From NCBI RefSeq assembly GCF_001884105.1, contig NZ_MACI01000095.1:186001-250000 (forward strand): a stretch of 64,000 nt of DNA, given 5' to 3'. The stretch is from Bacillus luti. Its GTDB lineage: Bacteria; Bacillota; Bacilli; Bacillales; Bacillaceae_G. Shown piece by piece: positions 47,774 to 57,437 of this stretch. Position numbers and translations under genes: made by a program. The notes beneath the pieces were generated by a model. The model was not told the origin of the DNA, did no database searches, and was given only the letters and a program-made list of their open reading frames with translations. Every line of letters begins with the position of its first letter. Position 1 is the first letter of the stretch.

Positions 47774-47969
47774 CTTTCATACCTCCTATATTTTATAATT
47801 ATGAATGTTACATGTTAAAGTTTAAATGTACAAATATTATGACTCCTGTTGATTTGTTTTAAATCTTTAAAAATGTAAATGGAATATATACTTTCACAGT
47901 CAAAAAAGTTAAAAAATTTTGTCTTAAGGATTATAATGAAGAAAGAAATATAAAAGGGAGTGAACAAAT

Positions 47970-49202
47970 TTGAAACAAGAGCTTATTGAAAGATTTACGA
48001 GATATGTAAAAATTGATACGCAATCAAATGAGGAAAGCCATACAGTTCCAACAACACCTGGACAAATCGAATTTGGTAAGTTATTAGTGGAAGAGCTAAA
48101 AGAAATTGGGTTAACAGAAGTGACGATGGATGAGAATGGATATGTAATGGCAACACTTCCTGCTAATACGGATAAGGATGTTCCTGTAATTGGCTTTTTA
48201 GCACACTTAGATACAGCGACAGACTTTACAGGGAAAAACGTAAGACCACAAATTCATGAGAATTTTGATGGGAATGCGATTATATTAAATGAAGAGCTGA
48301 ATGTTGTGTTAACACCAGAACAATTCCCAGAATTACCATCTTATAAAGGTCATACGATTATTACAACTGATGGTACGACACTTCTTGGAGCAGACGATAA
48401 AGCCGGTCTGACTGAAATTATGGTTGCAATGAATTATTTAATACATAATCCGCAAATTAAGCATGGGAAAATTAGAGTGGCATTTACACCAGATGAAGAG
48501 ATTGGCCGTGGACCATCGCATTTTGATGTAGAAGCGTTTGGCGCATCATTTGCTTATACGATGGATGGAGGTCCATTAGGTGGTTTGGAATATGAAAGCT
48601 TTAATGCTGCAGGTGCTAAGTTAACATTTAACGGAACAAATACACATCCTGGAACAGCGAAAAATAAAATGCGTAACGCAACTAAACTGGCTATGGAGTT
48701 TAACGGGCATTTACCAGTAGAAGAGGCACCAGAATATACAGAAGGATATGAAGGATTCTATCATTTGCTTTCTTTAAACGGTGATGTTGAGCAAAGTAAA
48801 GCGTATTATATTATTCGAGATTTTGATCGTGAAAATTTTGAAGCGCGTAAACATAACGTTGAAAATATTGTGAAGCAAATGCAAGAGAAATATGGACAAG
48901 ATGCAGTCGTTTTAGAAATGAATGATCAGTACTATAACATGCTTGAAAAAATTGAACCTGTGAGGGAAATTGTTGATATTGCATATGAAGCGATGAAAAG
49001 TTTAAATATCGAACCGAATATCCATCCAATTCGCGGTGGAACAGATGGATCACAGTTATCATATATGGGATTACCGACACCAAATATTTTCACTGGTGGT
49101 GAAAACTATCACGGTAAATTTGAGTATGTTTCGGTAGATACTATGGAAAAAGCTGTTCAAGTTATTGTAGAAATTTCAAGACGATTTGAGGAGCAAGCTT
49201 AA
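47970..49202 (+). CDS. pepT: Peptidase T (tripeptide aminopeptidase)
   Basis: Dinuclear zinc tripeptidase of 410 residues, M20B family. Ligand motifs are intact: [11 protein letters not shown] (His, near 78), [10 protein letters not shown] (bridging Asp), [10 protein letters not shown] (catalytic and metal Glu), [10 protein letters not shown] (Asp) and the late His in [11 protein letters not shown]. The start is TTG, with AAGGGAGTG upstream. It removes N-terminal residues from tripeptides in the cytosol. Single gene. Confidence 0.96.
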   Translation: MKQELIERFTRYVKIDTQSNEESHTVPTTPGQIEFGKLLVEELKEIGLTEVTMDENGYVMATLPANTDKDVPVIGFLAHLDTATDFTGKNVRPQIHENFDGNAIILNEELNVVLTPEQFPELPSYKGHTIITTDGTTLLGADDKAGLTEIMVAMNYLIHNPQIKHGKIRVAFTPDEEIGRGPSHFDVEAFGASFAYTMDGGPLGGLEYESFNAAGAKLTFNGTNTHPGTAKNKMRNATKLAMEFNGHLPVEEAPEYTEGYEGFYHLLSLNGDVEQSKAYYIIRDFDRENFEARKHNVENIVKQMQEKYGQDAVVLEMNDQYYNMLEKIEPVREIVDIAYEAMKSLNIEPNIHPIRGGTDGSQLSYMGLPTPNIFTGGENYHGKFEYVSVDTMEKAVQVIVEISRRFEEQA

Positions 49203-49242
49203 AAAAGAACCAAGTAGTACGAATGTGCTACTTGGTTCTTTT
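49203..49242. terminator. Bidirectional terminator between pepT and alkA
   Basis: Stem AAAAGAACCAAGTAG / CTACTTGGTTCTTTT with flanking A and T runs. It overlaps the alkA stop and serves both converging transcripts. Confidence 0.88.
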
Positions 49243-50152
49243 AGTATAGTACTCGCCACAAATAAAAGGTTGCATAAGATTCCCAATTTGCCCAGTTTGC
49301 CGCAAAGTCTTTTATTTCATGTTTAGCAGGTTTATTTTCGGAACCTGTTATACATTTAATAGCATTATGCAAACCGACATCGTCAATTGGAAAAGCGGAA
49401 GGAAATCGTAAACAGCGCATTAAAACATAGTTGGCAGTCCACGGTCCTATACCATGGATAGCAGTTAGTTGTTTCTCAGCAAGCTTTACATCTTGTGTTT
49501 GTAGTAAATCCTCTTTTGACAGTTTTCCCTCTGTAATAAGCTTGGCAATACCAATTAAATATTCACATTTTCTTGTCGTCATTTTTAAGTCTTTAAGATC
49601 TTCTACATGTAAATTTGCAATTATTTCAGGTGATGGGAATATCCAATGTTTTCTATCGTCCCATTCTACATAACTTCCAAATGTCTCAACTAACCTTCTT
49701 TTTAGCGTATAAGCATATGTGAGATTAATTTGCTGACCGATAATTCCCCAGGAAAGTGCTTCGAATAAATCCGGAATACCTAAAGTTCGAAGTCCATAAA
49801 AGTTTTGAACAGGACCTTGAAGGAGTGGATCAAGTTGAGCTAATGTATAAAAGGGAGCTAAATCCGTAGTTAAATCAAACCACTCTGTTACATAGTTAGC
49901 TACAGCATCGCATATCCATTTGTCAGAGATATATGATTCTCCTAAAAAACGTATTTCCAAATGGCCATCAATGTTCATATTAATTTCAACCAAAGGGTTT
50001 ATATTTTGAACAGGAATAACTTTATAAATTTTATTATCTTCAATGTGAAACATACATTCATTGTTAGAACGGGATAGATACCGTAAATTTTCTTGGAAAC
50101 TAAATTCTTTCGGAACTGTTAAAGTTAATGCGCTAGTATATTCAGCTGTCAT
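49241..50152 (-). CDS. alkA: DNA-3-methyladenine glycosylase II (AlkA)
   Basis: Base-excision glycosylase of 303 residues that removes alkylated purines. The helix-hairpin-helix AIHGIGPWTANYVLMRC (about residues 233-249) is followed by the catalytic Asp in FPIDDVGLHNAI. ATG 50152 overlaps the ogt stop as ATGA, so it is translationally coupled and third in the adaA-ogt-alkA operon. Confidence 0.92.
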   Translation of the reverse strand: MTAEYTSALTLTVPKEFSFQENLRYLSRSNNECMFHIEDNKIYKVIPVQNINPLVEINMNIDGHLEIRFLGESYISDKWICDAVANYVTEWFDLTTDLAPFYTLAQLDPLLQGPVQNFYGLRTLGIPDLFEALSWGIIGQQINLTYAYTLKRRLVETFGSYVEWDDRKHWIFPSPEIIANLHVEDLKDLKMTTRKCEYLIGIAKLITEGKLSKEDLLQTQDVKLAEKQLTAIHGIGPWTANYVLMRCLRFPSAFPIDDVGLHNAIKCITGSENKPAKHEIKDFAANWANWESYATFYLWRVLY

Positions 50153-50679
50153 ATGCATTCTACCTGTGACTTTTCTAATATAAGCAATTCTTTCTTCATT
50201 TCTAATCCACCTCTAAAGCCGGTTAGTTTCCCATTCTTTCCGATAACACGATGGCAAGGAATTGTAATGAGAAGAGGGTTGGCAGCAATAGCAGTAGCAA
50301 CGGCACGTATAGCTGTAGGTTTTTGCATTTTTTCGGCAATTTCTGAATAAGAATATGTCTTCCCATAAGGAATTTCACGTACCGTATTCCAAACAGATAA
50401 TTGAAAGGCGGTTCCGTAAGCATCGATAGGGAATGTAAAAGTTTCCCGCTTGTTTTCCAAATACTCGATAACTTCTTTCGTATATGTTTGCAAGTAATCT
50501 GGATTGCGGGTCAATTTATATTGCGGCAGTTTTTTTCTAGCCCATATAGTTAGTTCTTCGAAGTTTTCGTCTTGTGATCCAATGAAACATAGTCCATTTT
50601 CAGTTGCGGCAATATGAAAGCGCCAATTTTTATGTGTAAGGAGCGTCCAATATATAGATTTATTTTTGTAGGAATTCAT
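50149..50679 (-). CDS. ogt: O6-methylguanine-DNA methyltransferase (AdaB/Ogt type)
   Basis: Suicide repair protein of 176 residues that transfers the methyl group from O6-methylguanine to its own Cys in ITIPCHRVIG (near residue 143). The preceding helix-turn-helix and Arg finger region (SEIAEKMQKPTAIRAVATAIAANP) is intact, as is GFRGGLEMKKELL at the end. It overlaps adaA by 20 nt upstream and alkA by 4 nt downstream. It corresponds to AdaB of B. subtilis. Confidence 0.93.
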   Translation of the reverse strand: MNSYKNKSIYWTLLTHKNWRFHIAATENGLCFIGSQDENFEELTIWARKKLPQYKLTRNPDYLQTYTKEVIEYLENKRETFTFPIDAYGTAFQLSVWNTVREIPYGKTYSYSEIAEKMQKPTAIRAVATAIAANPLLITIPCHRVIGKNGKLTGFRGGLEMKKELLILEKSQVECI

Positions 50680-51256
50680 TATTGTATCCCTCTTTCATTG
50701 TATTCTTTTTTCGATATTCAGTCGGAGTAAAGCCGGTTTTCCTTTTAAATAAAGTTGCGAAATACTCAGGGTTCTCTATCCCGACGGCAGTACTAATTTC
50801 TTTAATAGATTGATTTGTATGTGAAAGATATTCTGCAGCTTTAACAATCCTGAATTGTTGTATATATTCTATTGGACTTATTCCTATCAGTCTTTTGAAA
50901 GTACGTTGTAAATGAAATGGGCTACCGTGGCACATTTCTGCGAGTAGGTCGAGAGTTAATCCTTCGTCAAAGTGTTTTTCGATATAATCTTTAATTTGTT
51001 CTACCCACTCTTCGTTAGGTAGAGTTATCCCATTTGGTTTACAACGTTTGCACGGACGAAAGTTTTCACGCAATGCTTGCTCAGCATTTAGAAAAATTCG
51101 TACGTTGTTTTTATTCGGTATTCTCGATTTGCACGATGGCCTGCAGAAGATCCTAGTTGATTTCACAGCATAAAAGAATTTAGTATCATAGGAAGAATCA
51201 TTATGAATAATTGCTTGCCAATACTCACTTGTTAATGTAAATCCTTGATTGTGCAA
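50660..51256 (-). CDS. adaA: AdaA: methyl-phosphotriester sensor and AraC-type activator
   Basis: Regulator of 198 residues. The N-terminal Ada zinc domain has Cys at 38, 42, 69 and 72 (FCRPSC and PCKRC), the same positions as E. coli Ada, where Cys38 accepts methyl groups from DNA phosphotriesters. An AraC-type helix-turn-helix pair (about 95-185, with TQSTAVGIENPEYFATLF-like ISTAVGIENPEYFATLFKR) activates the adaptive-response genes. The start is TTG with GAGGTGATG upstream. It heads the operon adaA-ogt-alkA. Confidence 0.92.
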   Translation of the reverse strand: MHNQGFTLTSEYWQAIIHNDSSYDTKFFYAVKSTRIFCRPSCKSRIPNKNNVRIFLNAEQALRENFRPCKRCKPNGITLPNEEWVEQIKDYIEKHFDEGLTLDLLAEMCHGSPFHLQRTFKRLIGISPIEYIQQFRIVKAAEYLSHTNQSIKEISTAVGIENPEYFATLFKRKTGFTPTEYRKKNTMKEGYNNEFLQK

Positions 51257-51410
51257 AGAACATCACCTCTGAAATTAGTATAACCTGAATAATGTGCATA
51301 TGTACGTATTTACAAATGTAAGAGCAAGATTACAAAGATGGAAATATGCTTGATTTTCTATTTTGTGGTAGCATGAAATTTGAAAGTGAACATCAAGAGG
51401 AGGATTATAA

Positions 51411-52169
51411 GTGAAGTTAATTTCATGGAATGTAAATGGTTTGCGAGCAGTTATCGCAAAAGGTGGATTTTTAGAATATCTCGAGGAATCAAATGCTGAT
51501 ATATTTTGTTTACAAGAGATTAAATTACAAGATGGACAAATTGATTTAAATCTAGAGGGATATTATACATATTGGAATTATGCTGTGAAAAAAGGATATT
51601 CTGGGACAGCTATTTTTTCGAAAAAAGAACCGCTTTCTGTTACATACGGTTTAGGAATTGAAGAGCATGATCAAGAAGGACGAGTTATTACTTTAGAGTT
51701 CGAAGATTTTCACATGATAACGTTATATACACCAAACTCCAAACGAGGATTAGAACGATTAGATTACAGAATGAAATGGGAAGATGATTTCAGGGCGTAT
51801 ATTAAACGATTAGATGGGAAGAAACCAGTTATTTTTTGCGGTGATTTAAATGTTGCTCATAAAGAAATAGATTTAAAAAATCCAAAAAGTAATCGGAAAA
51901 ATCCCGGGTTTTCTGATGAAGAAAGAGAGAAATTCACATGTATTTTAGAAGAAGGATTTATTGATACATATCGTTATCTATATCCTGATCAGGAAGGCGC
52001 ATATTCGTGGTGGTCGTATCGAATGGGAGCCAGGGCAAAAAATATTGGATGGCGTTTAGATTATTTTGTTGTTTCCGAAAGAATGAAAGACCAAATAACA
52101 GAGGCGAAAATTAATAGTGAAGTAATGGGATCAGACCATTGCCCAGTTGAATTACATATAAATTTCTAA
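51411..52169 (+). CDS. exoA: Exodeoxyribonuclease III / AP endonuclease
   Basis: Class II AP endonuclease of 252 residues. Motifs: [12 protein letters not shown] at the start, CLQEIKLQ (metal Glu), [14 protein letters not shown] and [10 protein letters not shown], ending with [10 protein letters not shown] (catalytic Asp-His). It incises the abasic sites left by glycosylases such as AlkA encoded in the divergent operon 154 bp away. GTG start with AGAGGAGGA upstream, and a terminator follows. Confidence 0.95.
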   Translation: MKLISWNVNGLRAVIAKGGFLEYLEESNADIFCLQEIKLQDGQIDLNLEGYYTYWNYAVKKGYSGTAIFSKKEPLSVTYGLGIEEHDQEGRVITLEFEDFHMITLYTPNSKRGLERLDYRMKWEDDFRAYIKRLDGKKPVIFCGDLNVAHKEIDLKNPKSNRKNPGFSDEEREKFTCILEEGFIDTYRYLYPDQEGAYSWWSYRMGARAKNIGWRLDYFVVSERMKDQITEAKINSEVMGSDHCPVELHINF

Positions 52170-52214
52170 AAAAAGAAGTGTCCCCCTAACGTTAGGCGGA
52201 TACTTCTTTTTTAA
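52168..52214 (+). terminator. Terminator after exoA
   Basis: Stem AAAAAAGAAGT / ACTTCTTTTTT with an inner TAACGTTA palindrome. Confidence 0.85.
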
Positions 52215-52244
52215 TTCAGTTTGTTAAAATTTTTCAAATCTTTC

Positions 52245-52294
52245 TTGAAATAATTGCATATTAAATATATACTTAGTAACGATAATCATTATCA
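52245..52294 (+). promoter_or_regulatory. Fur-controlled promoter of the siderophore operon
   Basis: TTGAAA (52245-52250), exactly 17 bp, then TATACT (52268-52273). CGATAATCATTATCA at 52280-52294 matches the 7-1-7 Fur box TGATAAT-N-ATTATCA in all but the first base and covers the likely transcription start. A partial second half-site, GATTATCAAT, follows at 52303. Confidence 0.88.
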
Positions 52295-52467
52295 ATGAAA
52301 AAGATTATCAATGGATGAGGTGTAAAAGAATTATAGCTTAGGGGAAGTGAACGAGAATGAGTTCTGGATAGGATTATTCATCTAATGAAATATATATGTA
52401 AGATAAGTTTCATATAGTTAAGTTTTTTGAGAACATAGTTTGAAAATTCGAGAGGAGCTATATAAAG

Positions 52468-53433
52468 ATGAACAAGAAATTATTTACATTAGGGATGGTT
52501 ACAGTTTTAAGTGTAGGTTTAGCGGCATGTAATAGTGCAGATAAAACTTCAGGAGAGCAAAAACAACAAACAAAGGCTAGTGAGACGAAAAAAGAAGAAA
52601 AAAGAAAAATTACATACTTAGGTAAAGAATATACAGTGCCAGCAAAAGTAGATAAAATTGCGACAGCTAGTTTAGAGTCAATGGAAGATGCAGCAGTACT
52701 TGGAATTAAACCAGTTGGTGCCATTACTGTTGGTGGTAAATTACCGAAGTATCTAGAGAAAGATTTAGAAGGTGCGAAATCTGTTGGTGAGAAAATGGAA
52801 CCAAATTTCGAAACATTACTTCAATTAAAACCAGACGTTATTACATCAAGTACGAAATTCCCAGCAGAAACAGCTGAAAAGTTTACGAAAGTAGCTCCGA
52901 CGTTCCCAGTATCACATGTTTCAACAAATTGGGAAGATAACTTAAAGTTAATGGGAGAATTAACTGGTAAAAAGGATAAAGCAGAAAAAATTATTAAAGA
53001 TTATAATGCAGATGCTGAAAAAGCAAAAGCAAAACTAGGGGATAAGTTAAAAGACAAAAAAGTACTTGTAATCAGACTAAGAGCAAACGAATTATTCCTA
53101 TATCCAGAAGGAGTGTACTTCAACCCTGTAATTTATAAAGACCTTGGGCTAACTGCTCCAGAACAATTAAAGACTGTAAAAGCACAAGAGAAGATTTCAT
53201 TTGAAAAACTTGCCGAACTTAACCCGGATTATATTTTCTTACAATATGAGACAACTGAGAATAAAAACCCGAAAGTGCTAGAAGAAATTGAAAAGAATCC
53301 AATTTGGCAAAGTATGAATGCCGCGAAAGAAAAGAAAGTATTTGTAAACGTTGTTGATCCAATGGCACAAGGTGGTACTGCTTGGAGTAAAACAGCATTC
53401 TTAAAAGAAGCAGTGAAAAATTTATCTAAATAA
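52468..53433 (+). CDS. Iron-siderophore ABC transporter, substrate-binding lipoprotein
   Basis: Lipoprotein of 321 residues. The signal peptide ends in a lipobox LAAC, with Cys21 lipidated. A Lys/Glu/Gln linker is followed by a class III (FepB/BtuF-like) binding fold with a long central helix. It captures a ferric siderophore at the cell surface. The first gene of a five-gene operon behind a strong Fur box, it resembles YfiY/FpuA-type receptors; the exact siderophore is not readable. ATG with GAGAGGAGC upstream. Confidence 0.92.
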   Translation: MNKKLFTLGMVTVLSVGLAACNSADKTSGEQKQQTKASETKKEEKRKITYLGKEYTVPAKVDKIATASLESMEDAAVLGIKPVGAITVGGKLPKYLEKDLEGAKSVGEKMEPNFETLLQLKPDVITSSTKFPAETAEKFTKVAPTFPVSHVSTNWEDNLKLMGELTGKKDKAEKIIKDYNADAEKAKAKLGDKLKDKKVLVIRLRANELFLYPEGVYFNPVIYKDLGLTAPEQLKTVKAQEKISFEKLAELNPDYIFLQYETTENKNPKVLEEIEKNPIWQSMNAAKEKKVFVNVVDPMAQGGTAWSKTAFLKEAVKNLSK

Positions 53434-53460
53434 TATAATAAGTAAGGTGCGTTGAATGAT

Positions 53461-54468
53461 ATGCAGAAAACAAATGCAGTACCAGTAACTATATTATGTA
53501 TAGCACCCATACTCATCTTATTTACAGTTGTACTTTCCATTTTGTATGGGGCAAAAAGTATTGATGCTGAAACAGTGTGGAACGCATTATTTCATTTTGA
53601 TTCAAGCGATGTAAATCATAATATTATTATTACTTCACGTTTACCAAGGGTAGTTGCAGCTCTTTTAGTCGGAGCATTTCTAGCCATATCAGGAGCACTT
53701 ATGCAGGGGATGACAAGAAACTATCTTGCATCCCCTTCTATTATGGGTGTGACGGATGGGGCAGCCTTTGTTATTACACTTTGTATGATTTTTCTTCCGG
53801 GCATGTCCTCAATTGGCATGGTTTTATGTTCAATGATTGGCTCTGCACTTGGAGCCGGTATCGTGTTTGGTTTTGGTTCGCTTCTTCAAAATGGCTTATC
53901 ACCAGTTCGGTTAGCAATTATAGGGACAGTTATTGGAACATTTTTAAGCAGTGTATCTGCTGCAATGGCTTCATATTTCCAAATTTCTCAAAATGTTAGT
54001 TTTTGGTTTAATGCAAAATTAGATCAAGTCGATCCTAATATAATTAAAATCACGATACCTTTTGGGATAATTGGAATAGTTTTAGCGCTGTTTATATCAA
54101 AATCTATTACTATTCTTTCTTTAGGAGAAGAAGTTTCTATTAACCTAGGACAGCGTACAAAACTAGTTAAAGCGATGGCAATTTTATCAGTTATTTTCTT
54201 AACAGGAACGGCAGTTGCTTTAGTGGGGAAAGTTGGTTTTGTAGGTTTAATTATTCCGCACATTACTCGCTTTATAATTGGAGTAGATTATAAGTGGATT
54301 TTGCCATGTGCAGGCGTTATTGGCGGCGTTTTTCTAGCATTATGTGATGTTTTAAGTAGATTTGTAAATTATCCATTTGAAACGCCAATCGGAGTCGTAA
54401 CATCTTTAATTGGAATTCCTTTCTTCCTTTATTTAATCCGTACAAGAGGAGGAGAGAGACATGCTTAA
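53461..54468 (+). CDS. Iron-siderophore ABC transporter permease (FecCD family), first
   Basis: Permease of about 335 residues with some nine to ten membrane helices and the FecCD hallmark AISGALMQGMTRNYLASPSIMG near residue 75. GKVGFVGLIIPHITRFIIG near 265 contacts the ATPase. It forms a heterodimer with the next gene product. Start uncertain: ATG 53461 has AAGGTG rather far upstream, and a TTG 9 bases earlier is in frame. Its end overlaps the next gene by 8 nt. Confidence 0.9.
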   Translation: MQKTNAVPVTILCIAPILILFTVVLSILYGAKSIDAETVWNALFHFDSSDVNHNIIITSRLPRVVAALLVGAFLAISGALMQGMTRNYLASPSIMGVTDGAAFVITLCMIFLPGMSSIGMVLCSMIGSALGAGIVFGFGSLLQNGLSPVRLAIIGTVIGTFLSSVSAAMASYFQISQNVSFWFNAKLDQVDPNIIKITIPFGIIGIVLALFISKSITILSLGEEVSINLGQRTKLVKAMAILSVIFLTGTAVALVGKVGFVGLIIPHITRFIIGVDYKWILPCAGVIGGVFLALCDVLSRFVNYPFETPIGVVTSLIGIPFFLYLIRTRGGERHA

Positions 54469-55483
54469 AAGTTCAAGTCAACGTTTTGGAATGACGATGG
54501 GGATTATTATATTTTTAATACTATGTGCTATTTATATTAGTTTAACGAATGGTACGTTTGATATTACGATTACAGATGTATTTAAAACACTCCTTAGAAT
54601 TGATCCAGTACCAGACCATGATTTAGTTATTTTTGAGTTTCGTCTTCCGCGTATTGTAATTGCTGGATTAGTAGGATTAGGTCTCGGTGTTGCGGGTGCT
54701 GTTATTCAAGGGATTACGAGAAACGGATTGGCGGATCCAGGTATTTTAGGAGTGAATGCCGGAGCAGGAACAGCAATTGTAATTTTTATGTTTTTCTTTC
54801 AAGGGCAATTAAAAAGCACAGACTGGGTTTCTATTATGATGATGCCAATGTTTGGTTTAGTCGGCGGATTAGGTGCAGCTATCATCATTTATCTGTTTTC
54901 TTGGAAAAACGGTAAGTTAGATTCGCAGCGTCTTTTATTAACAGGGATTGCGATTGGATCAGGATTTGGAGCCTTTTCTATGTACTTATCACTCAAAATG
55001 AAGTCAACTGATTTTGAAATGGCTGCAGTATGGGTGTCTGGAAGTATTTATAATGCAAACTGGAAATATATTATTGCTATGTTGCCGTGGCTTATTATAT
55101 TAATTCCTCTCATACAAAAGAAAGCTTATTTATTAGATTTATTTCAATTGGAAGAAACGAGTATTACAAGTTTAGGTGTTTCAGTAGAAAGAGAGAAATC
55201 TATTTTACTACTAAGTAGTATAGGACTTGTGAGCGCATGTGTCGCAGTTTCAGGGAGTATTGGTTTTATTGGACTAATGGCACCGCATATAGCGAAAAGG
55301 CTTGTGGGTATTCAGCATAAGTATATTATTCCTACGTGCGGGGTAATCGGAATGTTTCTTGTAATTGCTTCGGACTTTATTGCAAAAACAGTGTTCACAC
55401 CTGTAGAGTTACCAGTTGGAATCGTTATTTCTATTGTCGGTGTACCGTATTTCTTATATTTACTTTATAAGGCGAAAGCGTAA
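54461..55483 (+). CDS. Iron-siderophore ABC transporter permease (FecCD family), second
   Basis: Permease of 340 residues, paralogous to the preceding gene product: GVAGAVIQGITRNGLADPGILG near residue 80 and GSIGFIGLMAPHIAKRLVG near 275 are the family signatures. The ATG lies inside the previous gene's end behind GAGGAGAGAG, so the two subunits are made in equal amount. Confidence 0.92.
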   Translation: MLKSSSQRFGMTMGIIIFLILCAIYISLTNGTFDITITDVFKTLLRIDPVPDHDLVIFEFRLPRIVIAGLVGLGLGVAGAVIQGITRNGLADPGILGVNAGAGTAIVIFMFFFQGQLKSTDWVSIMMMPMFGLVGGLGAAIIIYLFSWKNGKLDSQRLLLTGIAIGSGFGAFSMYLSLKMKSTDFEMAAVWVSGSIYNANWKYIIAMLPWLIILIPLIQKKAYLLDLFQLEETSITSLGVSVEREKSILLLSSIGLVSACVAVSGSIGFIGLMAPHIAKRLVGIQHKYIIPTCGVIGMFLVIASDFIAKTVFTPVELPVGIVISIVGVPYFLYLLYKAKA

Positions 55484-55497
55484 GAGGAGGAATAAAA

Positions 55498-56319
55498 GTG
55501 AGTATTTTAAGTGCAAAAAATTTAGAAACGAGTTATGAAAAGCTTACAGTGTTTCGCGATTTAAATGTGGAAATACAAGAAGGAAAAGTAACGACAATTA
55601 TAGGGCCAAATGGGTGTGGTAAATCGACATTGTTAAAAACAATGGGAAGAATTTTAAAGCAAAAGAGCGGTAAAGTATATTTGCAAGGACAGGATTTAAA
55701 TACAATTCCGACGAAAGAAATTGCGAAGCAGTTAGCTTTACTTCCGCAAACTCCAATTGCGCCAGGCGAGCTTAAAGTAGAAGAGTTAATTTCTTATGGA
55801 CGCTATCCACATCGAAATAACGTAAATAAGTTAACTTCAAAAGATAAAGAAATGATTGATTGGGCATTAGAAATAACGAAAACTTCTGAATTTCGAACGA
55901 GACAAATTGCAAATTTATCAGGTGGTCAACGACAAAAGGTATGGTTAGCAATGGCTTTAGCACAAGAGACAGAAGTGTTACTACTAGATGAACCAACGAC
56001 ATATCTTGATATGTCTCATCAATTAGATGTATTACAAATTGTGGAGAAATTAAATAAAGAACATAATTGTACGGTCGTAATGGTACTACATGATATTAAC
56101 CATGCAGCAAGGTTTTCAGATGAAATTATTGCAATGAAAGAAGGGGAAATCGTTACAACTGGTAGCCCAGAAGAAATCATTACAAATGAAGTGTTAAAAG
56201 AAGTATTTCATATTGATGCACGTGTCATGATTGATCCGTATAATGGGGCTCCTGTTTGTTTCGGTTATGATAGCGTTGTATCTCAAGAAGAAAAAGTAGA
56301 AATATATGTAACGAGTTAA
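55498..56319 (+). CDS. Iron-siderophore ABC transporter ATPase
   Basis: ATPase of 273 residues. Walker A is GPNGCGKST (residues about 37-45), the signature is LSGGQRQKVWLAMALA, Walker B is VLLLDEPTTYLD, and the switch His is in VLHDINHAARFSDE. It powers the two FecCD permeases. GTG start after AGAGGAGGA, 14 bp after the second permease. Confidence 0.94.
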   Translation: MSILSAKNLETSYEKLTVFRDLNVEIQEGKVTTIIGPNGCGKSTLLKTMGRILKQKSGKVYLQGQDLNTIPTKEIAKQLALLPQTPIAPGELKVEELISYGRYPHRNNVNKLTSKDKEMIDWALEITKTSEFRTRQIANLSGGQRQKVWLAMALAQETEVLLLDEPTTYLDMSHQLDVLQIVEKLNKEHNCTVVMVLHDINHAARFSDEIIAMKEGEIVTTGSPEEIITNEVLKEVFHIDARVMIDPYNGAPVCFGYDSVVSQEEKVEIYVTS

Positions 56320-56335
56320 GAAGGGGGGATATAAG

Positions 56336-57154
56336 ATGACTACTACTATTGAAAAACAGCAGATTATAACATCTAATACAGAACAGTGGAAAATGTATTC
56401 GAAATTAGAAGGTAAGGAATATCAAATTCATATTTCAAAGCCGAGGCAGCCAGCACCAGAGTCAGGCTATCCTGTTATATACGTATTAGATGGCAATGCC
56501 TTTTTTCAAACATTCCATGAAGCGGTTAAAATACAATCAGTTCGAGCAGAAAAAACAGGTGTTTCACCAGCCATTATAGTAGGTATTGGTTACCCAATTG
56601 AAGGTGCATTTTCAGGTGAAGAAAGATGCTATGATTTTACGCCTAGCGTAATTTCAAAAGATGCGCCTTTAAAACCAGATGGCAAACCGTGGCCTAAAAC
56701 AGGAGGAGCACATAACTTCTTTACTTTTATAGAAGAAGAACTGAAGCCTCAAATCGAAAATGATTTTGAGATTGATAAAGGAAAACAAACGTTATTTGGG
56801 CATTCGCTAGGTGGTTTATTTGCTTTACATATACTATTTACAAACGTAAATGCCTTTCAAAATTATTTTATTAGTAGTCCATCTATTTGGTGGAATAACC
56901 AATCTGTGCTTGAAAAAGAAGAGAATCTTATAAGTGAATTAAATAGTGCCAAGTTTGAAACAGGAGTGTTCCTTACAGTTGGGTCACTAGAACGAGGTCA
57001 TATGGTTGTAGGGGCAAACGAATTGTCAGAGCGCCTTCTCCAAGTAAAACACGATCAGTTTAGATTTATGTTTTATGAGGCTGAAGGGGAGAATCATGCA
57101 TCTGTTGTGCCGACTTCTTTAAGTAAGGGATTACGATTTATTAGTTGTGTGTAG
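56336..57154 (+). CDS. Esterase of the BesA/Fes/IroE type
   Basis: Alpha/beta hydrolase of 272 residues, putative esterase D-like family. The nucleophile motif is FGHSLGGLFALH near residue 153, YVLDGNAFFQTF near 46 supplies the oxyanion region, and EGENHASVVPTSLSKG near 250 holds the catalytic His. No signal peptide, so cytosolic. As the last gene of a siderophore import operon it probably opens an ester-type siderophore such as bacillibactin to free iron. AAGGGGGGAT precedes the ATG. Confidence 0.85.
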   Translation: MTTTIEKQQIITSNTEQWKMYSKLEGKEYQIHISKPRQPAPESGYPVIYVLDGNAFFQTFHEAVKIQSVRAEKTGVSPAIIVGIGYPIEGAFSGEERCYDFTPSVISKDAPLKPDGKPWPKTGGAHNFFTFIEEELKPQIENDFEIDKGKQTLFGHSLGGLFALHILFTNVNAFQNYFISSPSIWWNNQSVLEKEENLISELNSAKFETGVFLTVGSLERGHMVVGANELSERLLQVKHDQFRFMFYEAEGENHASVVPTSLSKGLRFISCV

Positions 57155-57156
57155 AG

Positions 57157-57323
57157 TGTGTACGAGATATGCATACTTTTCATATTTGGACGATTGATAA
57201 GAAACAGGAGAATCACGAAGTTCCTCAAAATATGATTGATATGTAAAAAAACAGTTCCATATTGAACGTGCTACAATTCAAATTGAAACGCTTAAAATTA
57301 AACATAACGAAATGATTGTTTAA
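57157..57323 (+). pseudogene. Relic of a cation diffusion facilitator (CzcD-like) C-terminus
   Basis: No start or complete frame. One frame from 57160 reads VRDMHTFHIWTIDKK and stops at 57244. A second frame from 57249 reads KKQFHIERATIQIETLK and stops at 57323. HIWTI and FHIE-ATIQIE are the characteristic C-terminal cytoplasmic-domain strings of CDF-family metal exporters. About twenty residues between them, and everything upstream, are lost. It lies directly after the esterase stop. Confidence 0.7.
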
Positions 57324-57333
57324 TAAAATGCAA

Positions 57334-57374
57334 ACAAAAGGCTATGGGGAAATTCTCCATAGCCTTTTGTTTGT
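57334..57374 (+). terminator. Terminator after the siderophore operon and relic
   Basis: Stem CAAAAGGCTATGG / CCATAGCCTTTTG with a short loop, then TTTG. Confidence 0.88.
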
Positions 57375-57437
57375 TCAAGTAGAATTGTCCTTTTTGAAAG
57401 TTTTGTTTCAACTTTTCGTCTAAAGAGGCAAAAAGTT

